From positions 1-23,378 of IMG/VR virus record IMGVR_UViG_3300032282_005810: a stretch of 23,378 nt of DNA; one strand, 5' to 3'. Shown here piece after piece: positions 1-7,800 of the stretch. The position numbers and the translations under genes are program-made. The notes under the pieces were generated by a model. It had not been told where the DNA came from, did no database searches, and saw only the letters and a program-made list of their open reading frames with translations. How positions within the stretch are numbered: position 1 is the first letter of the stretch; each line of letters begins with the position of its first letter. Source of the DNA: a virus.

Positions 1-3000
1 AAAATTTAGATTACTATACAAAATTTGATTCTTTAGTTGGATCTGCTCTTACTTCCTATACAGAATTAAGTTATTCTATTGAATCTTATTCAAAAACAAT
101 TACAGTTAAGAGTGCTGCAGGATTTCCAGATAGTTATGGTCTTTTAAAAATTGATGATGAGATTATTACATATACTGGTTTAAAAGCAGTTGCCCCATCA
201 CAAACATTTACTGTTAAAGTTGATCAAAGCGAATTATATGGAGAAAATGTCAAGTTCTTCATCAATGGCGAAGAATCTCCATTATTAAGTTTTAAAAAAT
301 CAGGTACATACATTTTTGATCAATCGCATGTTTCGAATACAGGATTCTATCTAAAATTCTCAACAACTCAAGATGGCATTTGGAATTCTGGTGTAGAGTA
401 CACCACAGGTGTTACTGTTACTGGAACTCCTGGAAAAGATGGTAAAGTTAAAATAGTAGTAAGCGAATCAGCTCCTCTGACTTTGTATGTTTATAATGCA
501 AGTGTCGAAGCAATGTACGGTGATGGAGAAATTAGTGTTGATCCATTAGTTAAAAATACTTTTACTGGATGTATACGTGGATTTAGTGGAGTTGATAATT
601 TACAAAAGACGAATAGAAAAGATGTCCTCTCCTTTATCAGTACTAAAGCAGCATCTCATAATAAAAAATCCAAAGTACAAAATTTAAGCAGTCTTTTTGC
701 TAGGGAATTTTATAAAAAAATCAAGTCAACATACGCCACAGATTTTGAAGGAGTTGATTTTAATAGCGAGATTGATAAAATTAATTTTATTCGTCAAATT
801 AAAGATTTTTACTTATCAAAAGGAACTGAAGAATCTTTCAAGATTTTATTCAGAGTTTTGTTTGGTGTTGAATCACAAATTATCAAACCACAAGATTATT
901 TGTTCAAACCATCGGATGCAGATTATACCAAATCATATAAAATAGTTGTACAACATGCAAATAAACTTTATAGAAATAGAGGTATTGGAGAATTATTAAA
1001 TGTTCCAGATGTTAAAGATGTAGAGGGATCTACTTTAGTACAAGTATCCCCAAAAGTTTCAGCATCTATTTCTAATGTGAGTGAATTTAGATATAATGAT
1101 GAAAGTTATTATATTTTAAGTGTACCTACAGATCAATCTGTTGGAAAATATTTGATTTCAAATAGAACAAGATTGACTGCAGATGTTTCATCAAGTTCTT
1201 CTTCATTGACTGTTGATTCGACATTAGGATTCCCATCAAGCGGAACATTAGTATTAAATGGATATGAAACTGTTAGGTATACTAGCAAGACATTCAATCA
1301 ATTTTTGGGATTGAGTTCTTTTTCTAGAAATTATTCTTACGGTGATGATGTAATCTTACAAAGTAGTGTTTATGCTTATTCTTCCGTAGAACCAGATGTA
1401 AAGATTGATTTAATTATTACTGGTGTTTTATCAAAATTAGACATACCAAGTGATCATAGATTATTAAGATCTGGAGATGTAATTAGAGCTGGAGCACAAG
1501 GAATTGTTAAACAAGAAAGTGATGAAAAGTTTAATAGTTGGATTTTCAATTCAAGTGTTAATTTTAAAATTAAATCAATAACATCAACATTAGTTACTGG
1601 TTCATTCCAAATAGAAACAAAAACAAAAAATAATTTTGCAGATAAAGATACAGTAGAAATAATTTACAAGAAAAGTGGAGAAAAAATCTTATGCACAGTA
1701 TCATCAATTATTGGGTCTAACACCATAATTGTATCTGGGGCAAATAATTTAATCCCAGATCAAGCAATTTATGTAAGAAGAAAAACTCTGTTTGGAAAAA
1801 GCAGTATCTATAAGAGCATAGAAAAATACACTACAGATGTTCAAAATGTCTATGATAACAATGGTGATTTGTATGTAACATCAACTTCAATTCCGTCTTT
1901 ATTGCAAAGAAGTATAGATGTCTCTGATCGTTCTGTCTCTTGGGAAGGTGCTTCCAGCGGAACTGCAGTTCAAGTCACAACTGGATTCGTAGATCATGGA
2001 TTCTATAGTGGAGATCTAGTAAAGTTCACTGCATTATCAGGATCTTTGGGTTCTTTGATCAACAAAAAAAATTATTATGTTAAAAGAGTAGATTCAAACA
2101 GAATCCGATTTGCAAATAGTTTAGTCGATTTAGTCAATGAAAGATTTGTAAATGTTAATGGAACTGGAAAGTTTAAAATTGAAATACCAGATTTTTTTGG
2201 TAAAACTGTTGAAAATCAAAAGTTACTTAAAAGAGTTCAACAAAAAGTTAATTTTGATGGATCCATAAATGAAACTCTTCCAGGTACAACAGGAATTTTA
2301 ATTAATGGAGTTGAAATCTTAAATTACAAATCTGGCGATAAAGTATTTTATGGACCGATAGAATCTATTGATGTTCTTGGTGGTGGTGAAAATTATGATG
2401 TGATGAACCCACCAACAGTAATTTTTGAATCGGATAATGGCACTGCAGCAGCTGCAATTTGTTGCGTAAAAGGATCTTTACAAAAGATAGAAGTTATTGA
2501 TCCTGGATTTGATTACATTGAAACACCAACCGTTGCTATAACTGGAGGAAACGGACAAGGAGCAACTGCTGATGTAAGAATGGAATCATTTTTACATTTC
2601 GTTGACTTAGATTCTTCGTCTGGAAAAACTGTTGACTTAACAAACAACTTAATTGGATTTGGTACATTTCATAAATTTGAAAATGGCGAAGAAGTAATTT
2701 ATAGGACGTTTGGAAAGCAGGGAATTGGAATTGCTGGTGTAACTACGACTTTGGTGAATAATGCTGCATATTTTGTATCAAGAGTTGGTCCAAGTAGTAT
2801 TGCTTTGGCAAACGATTCTGTCAATGCTATAAATGGAACTAACTTGATTGATTTAAATGCATTTGGAGTTGGAAAGCATAGATTTGAATCTGCACAATTA
2901 AAACAAAAAATTGGTGAGATCATCGTAACTAATTCTGGATCAGATTATTCGAATAAAAGAAGACTAATCAAATCTGTAGGTATCAATACATTTACCAGCA

Positions 3001-6000
3001 CTTTAACTTACAAAAAGCATAATTTTAATGATGGTGATTTAGTACAATACAAAACAAGTTCAGTTTCTATTGGAGGTCTTTCCAATAATAATTATTATCA
3101 CATTTTGAAAGTTGATGACAATAATTTCAAACTCTGTTTTGCAGGATCGGCATTATCTTCAATTTCATTAACAAATTATCAAACTCAGCAATACGTTGGT
3201 ATAACTTCTTTTGGTAGTGGAAATCATATTCTAAATTATCCTCCCATTTCAGTTACAGTTTCTGGTAAAATTGGTATTAAAAAATCTACAATAGAAGATT
3301 ATACAGCAAAAATAAGACCATTGTTTAGAGGATCCATAACTTCGGTTGATGTTGAAAATGAGGGAAAAGATTATGGATATTCAACAATTTTAAACAATCA
3401 AAGACCAGTATCTATTAGAGTTTCTGCAGCAAATACTCAAAGTTCGTACAAAGCAATTGTAAATGAGACAGGATCAATAACTGATGTTATTATTTCCAAA
3501 ACTGGTGGTGGGTACGTCTCTCCACCAGAACTTGTTGTTTTTGGTGAAGGAGTTGGCGCAGAATTAGTAGCAATTTCTGCTGGTAGTATCATAACCAGTG
3601 TAAAAATTAAAAATGGTGGTGTTGGATACAGTACTTCAAATCTTTCTATAGTAGAAAAATTACCAGGAAGAGGCGCCAAATTCTTTGTCAATCTTAAATC
3701 ATGGACTGTTAATAATGTTAAGAGATTTGAGAATAAAATTTCATCTGATGATGGTTTTTTAGTTGTCGGTGATGGGGGGAATAGTATTAAATTCACATCA
3801 TTATATGCTCCAAGAGAGTTGAGAAAATCAATAAAACAAAAAAATAATGATGGATCTATAAACTATACCCAAAATGATTTACAATTTATAGGAAACGTAG
3901 AAAAGGATTCTAAGTCACATTCTCCCATCATTGGTTGGGCATATGATGGAAATCCAATTTATGGTCCTTATGGGTATGAGAATAAAAATGGAGGACAAAT
4001 AAAACTTCTTATCTCAAGTTATTCATTAAAATCTTCAAGAGTAAATGGACCTCCAACAAGTACTTTCCCACTGGGATTTTTCGTAGATGATTATGAATTT
4101 CTTGGGAATGGAGATTTGGATGCAAATAATGGAAGATTTTGCGTAACCCCAGATTATCCAGAAGGTACATATGCATACTTTGCAACATTTAGTAAAAAAA
4201 ATAGTACTTCTGGAACTTTTAAAAATTATAAAGAACCTCAGTTTCCATATTTGATTGGACAAAATTATGCTGCTAATCCAGATGAGTATAATTTTAACAA
4301 ATTTAACAATCAAAGTAAGAACATTAATACTAATCAGTATCATAGAAATACTTATCCATACAGATTGGGTGACTTTGGTTCTTTTTATGAAGGTCTTTAC
4401 CAAAATGACTTTATTGAGGAAATTAAAATTAAATCTTCTTCGACTGGAGGAATTGATAGTGCGACTATTCAACATGCAGGGGATGGTTATACAGTTGGAG
4501 AAAATTTTATCTTAGATAAAGATACAGTAACTGGTTCTGGATTTTATGCTGAGGTTACTAAAGTTAGGGGCAAAGCAATAAAATCTGTATCTTCTTCGAT
4601 CACTGAGATTGAAAATGTTGTTATTCTCTATAATAAAGGTACAGGTCAAATTACTGGGTTTTCACCTACTCCACATTCACTTATTAATAATGATCTAGTT
4701 ACCATAAGTGGAGTTTCTACAGAATCATTTAAAAAGTTAAATAAACAATTTAACGTATCAATAATTGAACCAATTTATTCTCTATCAAAAGGAATTGGAA
4801 ATACTAGTACAACTGGTATTGTTACTACAATTTATGTTACTGGACCAGACATTAATGATTTGAATAACATTGCTCCAAATGACATCATATCATTTGGAAA
4901 TGAACAGATGTTGGTATTAAATGTAGACTCTGTTAATAGTGGATTGAGAGTTTTAAGAAAGTATTCAAATGCGGGAGGAGGTTCTATTTCTGCTGGAAAC
5001 AAGTTAACTTTAAGCACTAAAAAAATTACATTTAATTCTGGTATTAATACTGATGTTGAAACTAATAGGAATCTTCCATATTATTTTGATCCATCAGAAC
5101 TTGTTGGAATAGGAACATCATTTGGTGTTGGAATTGGATCCACGATTTCATATTCAATTGATGTTCCTGGTAACATTTCAACTACAAGATTTATACCTAC
5201 TAGAACAGTTTACTTGCCAGGTCATAAGTTTAAAACTGGAGATTCATTAACTTATTCAAACGGATCTGGTTTATCTATTATTGTTTCCAATGGATCTACT
5301 ACATTTTCATTACAAGATTCTTCAACAGTATATGCAATTGCTACAAGTTTAGATTTACTTGGAATTTCTACAACAAAAAATGGAACTCAAGTTTCTTTTG
5401 TAAATGTTGGTTCTGGTAAATATCATAGTTTTACACCACAAAAGCAAGAATACAAGATAACAGTTGAAAAGATTATTGCAACAGTTGTTTGTGATGAAGC
5501 ACATAATTTATCTTTACTTGATAATGTTGAACTTTCACTCACTCCTGGCATTTCTACAACTATTTCAGTAAGATATGATTTAGACACAAACTTGACACTA
5601 TTCAATCCATTAACATTTAATTCCACAGGAATCAATACAAACAGTAGCAAAATTACAATACAAAATCACGGACTTCAGGATGGAGACAAAGTTCTTTACT
5701 CTAGTTCGAACCCAGCAAGTCCACTTCAAAACAAAAAATCTTATTATGCAATTAGATTAGATAAAAATAACATTCGATTAGCAACTACTTATTTTAACGC
5801 AATTAAAGATTTCCCAACTTTTGTTGGCATTGCAACAACTGGAGGACCATCGCATACGATTGCTAAAATAAATCCAAAGGTTGACATTATAAATGGATTC
5901 AAAGTTGTATTTGATTTATCCGATTCATCTCTTAGTCAATCTGTTTCTGGTAAAAAAATTGAAGTTTTTGATTTTAGTTTATACAAAGACAAAAATTTTA

Positions 6001-7613
6001 CAATTCCATACCACAGCAATGCTGGAGAAAATAAATTTAATGTAGTTAAAATAGGAAAGGTAGGAATCGGAACAGCAAAGATTCAATTTGATGTCACCGA
6101 AAATACTCCTAAACAAATTTTCTATAGATTAGAACCAAAATCTTTAGACTTAATTGATGATAGACATAAAAATCCAGTAATAGATAGTGATGTTTTTTCT
6201 AATAATACATTAAAGGTAATTGGAAATAGTTTATACAATCAATCATCTTCAGTTGTTGGTGTTGCAACTACTACATTCCAAATCAATTTAAATTTTGAAC
6301 CAGAAAAATCTTCATATAGAGATGTCGAAACAACAACCATCAAATATTCTACTACATCAACAAATATCAAAGGACCTATAGATGCGATTAGAATTTATTC
6401 TCAGGGAGTTGGATTTAACTATCCACCAAATGTATCTTCAATTGGAAGCACTGGAAATTCTACAGCAATTGTAAAATTATCTGGAAAAAACTTAGGTAAA
6501 ATTAAAAACACAGAATTAGTAAACTTTGGATTTAATTATTCATCAGATTTAACATTAAGACCAACAGCTATTTTCCCACAAGTAGTTAGATTGGAATCTT
6601 TATCCAAACTAAAATCAATTCAAATTGTAAAGGGAGGAAAAAATTATACAACTCCTCCAAACATTATTGTTGTCGATTCAGCGACTAATGCACAATCTTC
6701 TGGATTTGTATTTGATACTAAACTAAATGGAACCTCAATTGCAAACATAAAAATCTTGGTTTCACCTGATAATCTGTTTTCAGTTGAACCAAAAGTTTTT
6801 GCGGTGAATAATACTAATGGAGTTGGCATTACAACAGTATCATTCAATAGTTCTACAAAAACTGTTACTCTAGTATTGAATAAAACTTTCAATAACACTA
6901 TTTTCCCATTTAAAATTGGCGATAGTGTTTTTGTGGAAAACATTGGAATTACTTCAACTGGAGATGGATTTAACTCTGCAAATTATCAGTATAAAAACTT
7001 TACTGTTGTTGGTGTATCTACTATTACAAGTCAATTATCCTATCAAATTACTTCATCAAATCCAGGAACTTTTAGTGCTACTAAATCTTCAGGAAAAGTT
7101 ATTTTATCTTCTAATCTTCCTCAATTTAAAACTACAATTCAACCATCTAAGTTTTCCAAAAATGAAAAATTCTATACTAAAGATGGTAAAAATTTTGGTG
7201 AAATCATTTCTATGGATGAAAAAAATAAAATAGCAAAAGTTATTAGTAGTGTTAAGCCTCTTAGTGTTGGTGATGCAATTGTTGGTAATTCTTCTAAATC
7301 ATCATCTATTATTTCCGACTCCGAAACAGTAGTTTCATACTTTAATGTCAATTCTTCGGCATTTACTATAGATGGATGGCAAAAAGATACTGGTATTTTA
7401 GGCAATGAGCTTCAAAAAATACATGATAGTGATTATTATCAACAGTTTTCATATTCGGTAAAAAGTACTATACCAAAACAAAAATGGGATAGTGTTGTAG
7501 ATTCGACTGCTCACATTGTAGGATTCAAAAATTTTGCAGATTTGCAAGTAGTTTCTATACCAGAAAATACTGCTACAGTCAAAACCGCAATTATTACCAC
7601 TATATTCAGTTAA
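1..7613 (+). CDS. gp7: Giant T4 gp7-like baseplate wedge initiator, 5' partial
   Basis: The frame is open from the first bases (codons begin at position 3), so the gene starts upstream; the TTG at 483 is internal. 2536 residues are visible, against 1032 for whole T4 gp7. Two segments match T4 gp7 as I remember it: nt 699-893, with DFYLSKGTEESFKILFRVLFG (compare T4 DFYSTKGIEASYKFLFKVLY), and nt 7431-7550, with SYSVKSTIPKQKWDS (compare T4 SYYVMKIKSNLPSSRW). gp7 nucleates wedge assembly in the T4 baseplate. Between these segments lies a long series of beta-rich cassettes: H-x-F-x-x-G-D modules, G-x-G-Y repeats, and a YHYH-like domain at about 3900-4193. A cupredoxin-like segment lies upstream at 198-530. 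The gp7 assignment rests on the two conserved segments and on synteny with gp8, gp13 and gp14; the role of the insertions is unknown. It ends in TAA at 7611-7613. Confidence 0.8.
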   Translation, partial: NLDYYTKFDSLVGSALTSYTELSYSIESYSKTITVKSAAGFPDSYGLLKIDDEIITYTGLKAVAPSQTFTVKVDQSELYGENVKFFINGEESPLLSFKKSGTYIFDQSHVSNTGFYLKFSTTQDGIWNSGVEYTTGVTVTGTPGKDGKVKIVVSESAPLTLYVYNASVEAMYGDGEISVDPLVKNTFTGCIRGFSGVDNLQKTNRKDVLSFISTKAASHNKKSKVQNLSSLFAREFYKKIKSTYATDFEGVDFNSEIDKINFIRQIKDFYLSKGTEESFKILFRVLFGVESQIIKPQDYLFKPSDADYTKSYKIVVQHANKLYRNRGIGELLNVPDVKDVEGSTLVQVSPKVSASISNVSEFRYNDESYYILSVPTDQSVGKYLISNRTRLTADVSSSSSSLTVDSTLGFPSSGTLVLNGYETVRYTSKTFNQFLGLSSFSRNYSYGDDVILQSSVYAYSSVEPDVKIDLIITGVLSKLDIPSDHRLLRSGDVIRAGAQGIVKQESDEKFNSWIFNSSVNFKIKSITSTLVTGSFQIETKTKNNFADKDTVEIIYKKSGEKILCTVSSIIGSNTIIVSGANNLIPDQAIYVRRKTLFGKSSIYKSIEKYTTDVQNVYDNNGDLYVTSTSIPSLLQRSIDVSDRSVSWEGASSGTAVQVTTGFVDHGFYSGDLVKFTALSGSLGSLINKKNYYVKRVDSNRIRFANSLVDLVNERFVNVNGTGKFKIEIPDFFGKTVENQKLLKRVQQKVNFDGSINETLPGTTGILINGVEILNYKSGDKVFYGPIESIDVLGGGENYDVMNPPTVIFESDNGTAAAAICCVKGSLQKIEVIDPGFDYIETPTVAITGGNGQGATADVRMESFLHFVDLDSSSGKTVDLTNNLIGFGTFHKFENGEEVIYRTFGKQGIGIAGVTTTLVNNAAYFVSRVGPSSIALANDSVNAINGTNLIDLNAFGVGKHRFESAQLKQKIGEIIVTNSGSDYSNKRRLIKSVGINTFTSTLTYKKHNFNDGDLVQYKTSSVSIGGLSNNNYYHILKVDDNNFKLCFAGSALSSISLTNYQTQQYVGITSFGSGNHILNYPPISVTVSGKIGIKKSTIEDYTAKIRPLFRGSITSVDVENEGKDYGYSTILNNQRPVSIRVSAANTQSSYKAIVNETGSITDVIISKTGGGYVSPPELVVFGEGVGAELVAISAGSIITSVKIKNGGVGYSTSNLSIVEKLPGRGAKFFVNLKSWTVNNVKRFENKISSDDGFLVVGDGGNSIKFTSLYAPRELRKSIKQKNNDGSINYTQNDLQFIGNVEKDSKSHSPIIGWAYDGNPIYGPYGYENKNGGQIKLLISSYSLKSSRVNGPPTSTFPLGFFVDDYEFLGNGDLDANNGRFCVTPDYPEGTYAYFATFSKKNSTSGTFKNYKEPQFPYLIGQNYAANPDEYNFNKFNNQSKNINTNQYHRNTYPYRLGDFGSFYEGLYQNDFIEEIKIKSSSTGGIDSATIQHAGDGYTVGENFILDKDTVTGSGFYAEVTKVRGKAIKSVSSSITEIENVVILYNKGTGQITGFSPTPHSLINNDLVTISGVSTESFKKLNKQFNVSIIEPIYSLSKGIGNTSTTGIVTTIYVTGPDINDLNNIAPNDIISFGNEQMLVLNVDSVNSGLRVLRKYSNAGGGSISAGNKLTLSTKKITFNSGINTDVETNRNLPYYFDPSELVGIGTSFGVGIGSTISYSIDVPGNISTTRFIPTRTVYLPGHKFKTGDSLTYSNGSGLSIIVSNGSTTFSLQDSSTVYAIATSLDLLGISTTKNGTQVSFVNVGSGKYHSFTPQKQEYKITVEKIIATVVCDEAHNLSLLDNVELSLTPGISTTISVRYDLDTNLTLFNPLTFNSTGINTNSSKITIQNHGLQDGDKVLYSSSNPASPLQNKKSYYAIRLDKNNIRLATTYFNAIKDFPTFVGIATTGGPSHTIAKINPKVDIINGFKVVFDLSDSSLSQSVSGKKIEVFDFSLYKDKNFTIPYHSNAGENKFNVVKIGKVGIGTAKIQFDVTENTPKQIFYRLEPKSLDLIDDRHKNPVIDSDVFSNNTLKVIGNSLYNQSSSVVGVATTTFQINLNFEPEKSSYRDVETTTIKYSTTSTNIKGPIDAIRIYSQGVGFNYPPNVSSIGSTGNSTAIVKLSGKNLGKIKNTELVNFGFNYSSDLTLRPTAIFPQVVRLESLSKLKSIQIVKGGKNYTTPPNIIVVDSATNAQSSGFVFDTKLNGTSIANIKILVSPDNLFSVEPKVFAVNNTNGVGITTVSFNSSTKTVTLVLNKTFNNTIFPFKIGDSVFVENIGITSTGDGFNSANYQYKNFTVVGVSTITSQLSYQITSSNPGTFSATKSSGKVILSSNLPQFKTTIQPSKFSKNEKFYTKDGKNFGEIISMDEKNKIAKVISSVKPLSVGDAIVGNSSKSSSIISDSETVVSYFNVNSSAFTIDGWQKDTGILGNELQKIHDSDYYQQFSYSVKSTIPKQKWDSVVDSTAHIVGFKNFADLQVVSIPENTATVKTAIITTIFS
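198..530 (+). other. Cupredoxin-like domain in gp7, ligands apparently lost
   Basis: This protein segment contains IFDQSHVSNTGFYLKFSTT, then VEYTTGVTVTGTPGKDG, then LTLYVYNASVEAMYG. I recognise the pattern FDQS-D-x-SN-x-GH-P-x-x-FSTT ... TLYYYC-x-x-H-x-x-MGG from plastocyanin-like domains in marine phage and bacterial proteins. Here the expected first His reads Phe, the Cys reads Asn and the second His reads Val; only the Met position is kept. The fold assignment is from memory of the family and was not computed. Confidence 0.5.
699..893 (+). other. Conserved helical segment shared with T4 gp7
   Basis: The segment begins at FAREFYKKIKSTYATDFEGV and runs through the KINFIRQIKDFYLSKGTEE stretch to LFRVLFGVESQIIKP. 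Charged and hydrophobic residues alternate as in a helical bundle. It aligns in spacing and identity with the segment of T4 gp7 around FFESRSYDFYSTKGIEASYK, and it resembles the short conserved region of other phage tail proteins of the tail-protein-I type. It is the best evidence for naming the giant ORF gp7. Confidence 0.75.
1965..3246 (+). repeat. Three H-x-F-x-x-G-D-x-V protein modules in gp7
   Basis: Three protein-level repeats of about 75-90 residues lie at about 1965-2190, 2650-2895 and 2986-3246. Each has a start like H-G-F-Y-S-G-D-L-V-K-F, then a loop with Gly and Leu, then a core like NYYVKRVDSNRIRFANS, and most close with G-x-G-x-H-x-F or similar (GVGKHRFES, GSGNHILNY). The repeats are divergent; no long DNA-level identity is visible. 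Related copies occur at about 5190-5433 and 5640-5870 in the same gene and at about 9160-9445 in the downstream virion protein. Confidence 0.65.
2355..2585 (+). repeat. Pair of G-x-G-Y-type beta repeats in gp7
   Basis: Two adjacent units of about 35-40 residues follow the pattern I-x-S-I-x-V-x-x-x-G-x-x-Y-x-x-x-P-P-x-V-x-I, then a Gly/Ala-rich turn. Unit one contains IESIDVLGGGENYDVMNPP; unit two contains LQKIEVIDPGFDYIETPT, followed by GNGQGATADV. The same unit recurs in four other proteins of the window. Confidence 0.65.
3330..3690 (+). repeat. Block of three G-x-G-Y-type beta repeats in gp7
   Basis: Three consecutive units contain ITSVDVENEGKDYGY, ITDVIISKTGGGYVSPPELV and ITSVKIKNGGVGYSTSNLS. 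The middle unit is the clearest copy in the gene (GGGY-x-x-PP, then GEGVGAELVAISAG). They lie just upstream of the YHYH-like domain. Further single units of the same kind lie at about 4446-4560, 6378-6480 and 6610-6710. Confidence 0.65.
3900..4193 (+). other. YHYH-like domain within gp7
   Basis: The translated segment reads HSPIIGWAYDGNPIYGPYGY and, about 60 residues later, NNGRFCVTPDYPEGTYAYF. The G-x-A-x-D-G-x-P-I-Y-G-P-Y-G core and the closing P-x-G-T-Y-x-Y element are hallmarks of the YHYH domain family, which is common in marine bacterial and phage proteins and has no settled function that I know of. The closing YHYH itself reads YAYF here, so the His is absent. Confidence 0.7.
5190..5870 (+). 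repeat. Further H-x-F-x-x-G-D modules in gp7
   Basis: Two more modules occur at about 5190-5433 (PGHKFKTGDSLTYSNGSG ... GSGKYHSF) and 5640-5870 (IQNHGLQDGDKVLYSSSN ... KKSYYAIRLDKNNIRLAT ... PSHTI). A short, more divergent version lies between them at about 5466-5580 (DEAHNLSLLDNVELSLTPG), and another at about 4632-4850. They belong to the same module family as 1965-3246 but are separated from it by the YHYH-like region. Confidence 0.6.
7431..7556 (+). other. C-terminal segment conserved with T4 gp7
   Basis: The last 60 or so codons contain YYQQFSYSVKSTIPKQKWDS and then HIVGFKNFADLQV. T4 gp7 has SYYVMKIKSNLPSSRW followed by a V-H-P-V-G-F element in the same relative order. This marks where the T4-like core resumes after the long inserted region. 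Confidence 0.6.
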
Positions 7614-7619
7614 TAAATA
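7612..7619 (+). promoter_or_regulatory. Candidate T4-like late promoter (AATAAATA)
   Basis: AATAAATA fits the NATAAATA late-promoter pattern of T4-like phages and matches 7 of 8 bases of the T4 form TATAAATA. It overlaps the gp7 stop codon and lies 16 bases before the ATG at 7636. In DNA this AT-rich, chance matches are expected, so position is the main support. Confidence 0.35.
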
Positions 7620-7635
7620 ATTAAAAAACAAACTT

Positions 7636-7785
7636 ATGGAAGAAGAAATTATAATTATTGATGAGAATACTCAAGTTATCAGTACAATTGATGTTGTAGA
7701 AGAAGGAGTTTCCGTTCATCAAAGAATTGATTTTGATTTGTGTGGTGAAAATTCTATAACTATTGTTTCTGCAAATAGTAACTAG
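7636..7785 (+). CDS. Small acidic hypothetical protein, 49 residues
   Basis: ATG at 7636-7638 opens a 49-codon frame ending in TAG at 7783-7785. The product starts MEEEIIIIDENTQVISTIDV and ends with CGENSITIVSANSN. It is acidic, has no membrane segment or signal peptide, and has a beta-prone alternation (IIII, VISTIDVV, SITIV). It fills the space between gp7 and the next large virion gene, with 22 bases before it and 15 after, which supports it being translated. I do not recognise the family. It could be a small virion or assembly-helper protein; that is inference from location only. Confidence 0.5.
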   Translation: MEEEIIIIDENTQVISTIDVVEEGVSVHQRIDFDLCGENSITIVSANSN

Positions 7786-7786
7786 T

Positions 7787-7792
7787 GGGGAA
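7787..7792 (+). promoter_or_regulatory. Ribosome binding site for the 1478-residue protein
   Basis: GGGGAA lies 8 bases before the ATG at 7801. It is the clearest Shine-Dalgarno-like purine run in the window; most other junctions have only A-rich leaders. It supports the start at 7801. Confidence 0.45.
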
Positions 7793-7800
7793 CATAGGTA

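Noticed and set aside
423-446. Collagen-like GTPGKDGK
   Set aside because: There is only one Gly-x-y run, with no repeated triplets; it fits the cupredoxin-like motif better.
483-485. TTG codon as the start of the first large gene
   Set aside because: The frame is open without a stop back to position 3 and the upstream translation continues the domain pattern (IFDQSHVSN, TTGVTVTGTPG), so the gene begins outside the window.
3437-3796. Antisense ORF of 119 codons
   Set aside because: It lies wholly inside gp7 on the opposite strand and mirrors the glycine-rich repeats; no independent support.
4035-4475. Antisense ORF of 146 codons inside gp7
   Set aside because: It is low-complexity Ile/Ser/Phe translation opposite a well-supported gene, with no ribosome binding site or motif; a shadow frame.
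6916-7233. Leu-rich + strand ORF in another frame of gp7
   Set aside because: It could look like a membrane protein, but it is a frame-shifted reading of an intact gene, with no start signal.
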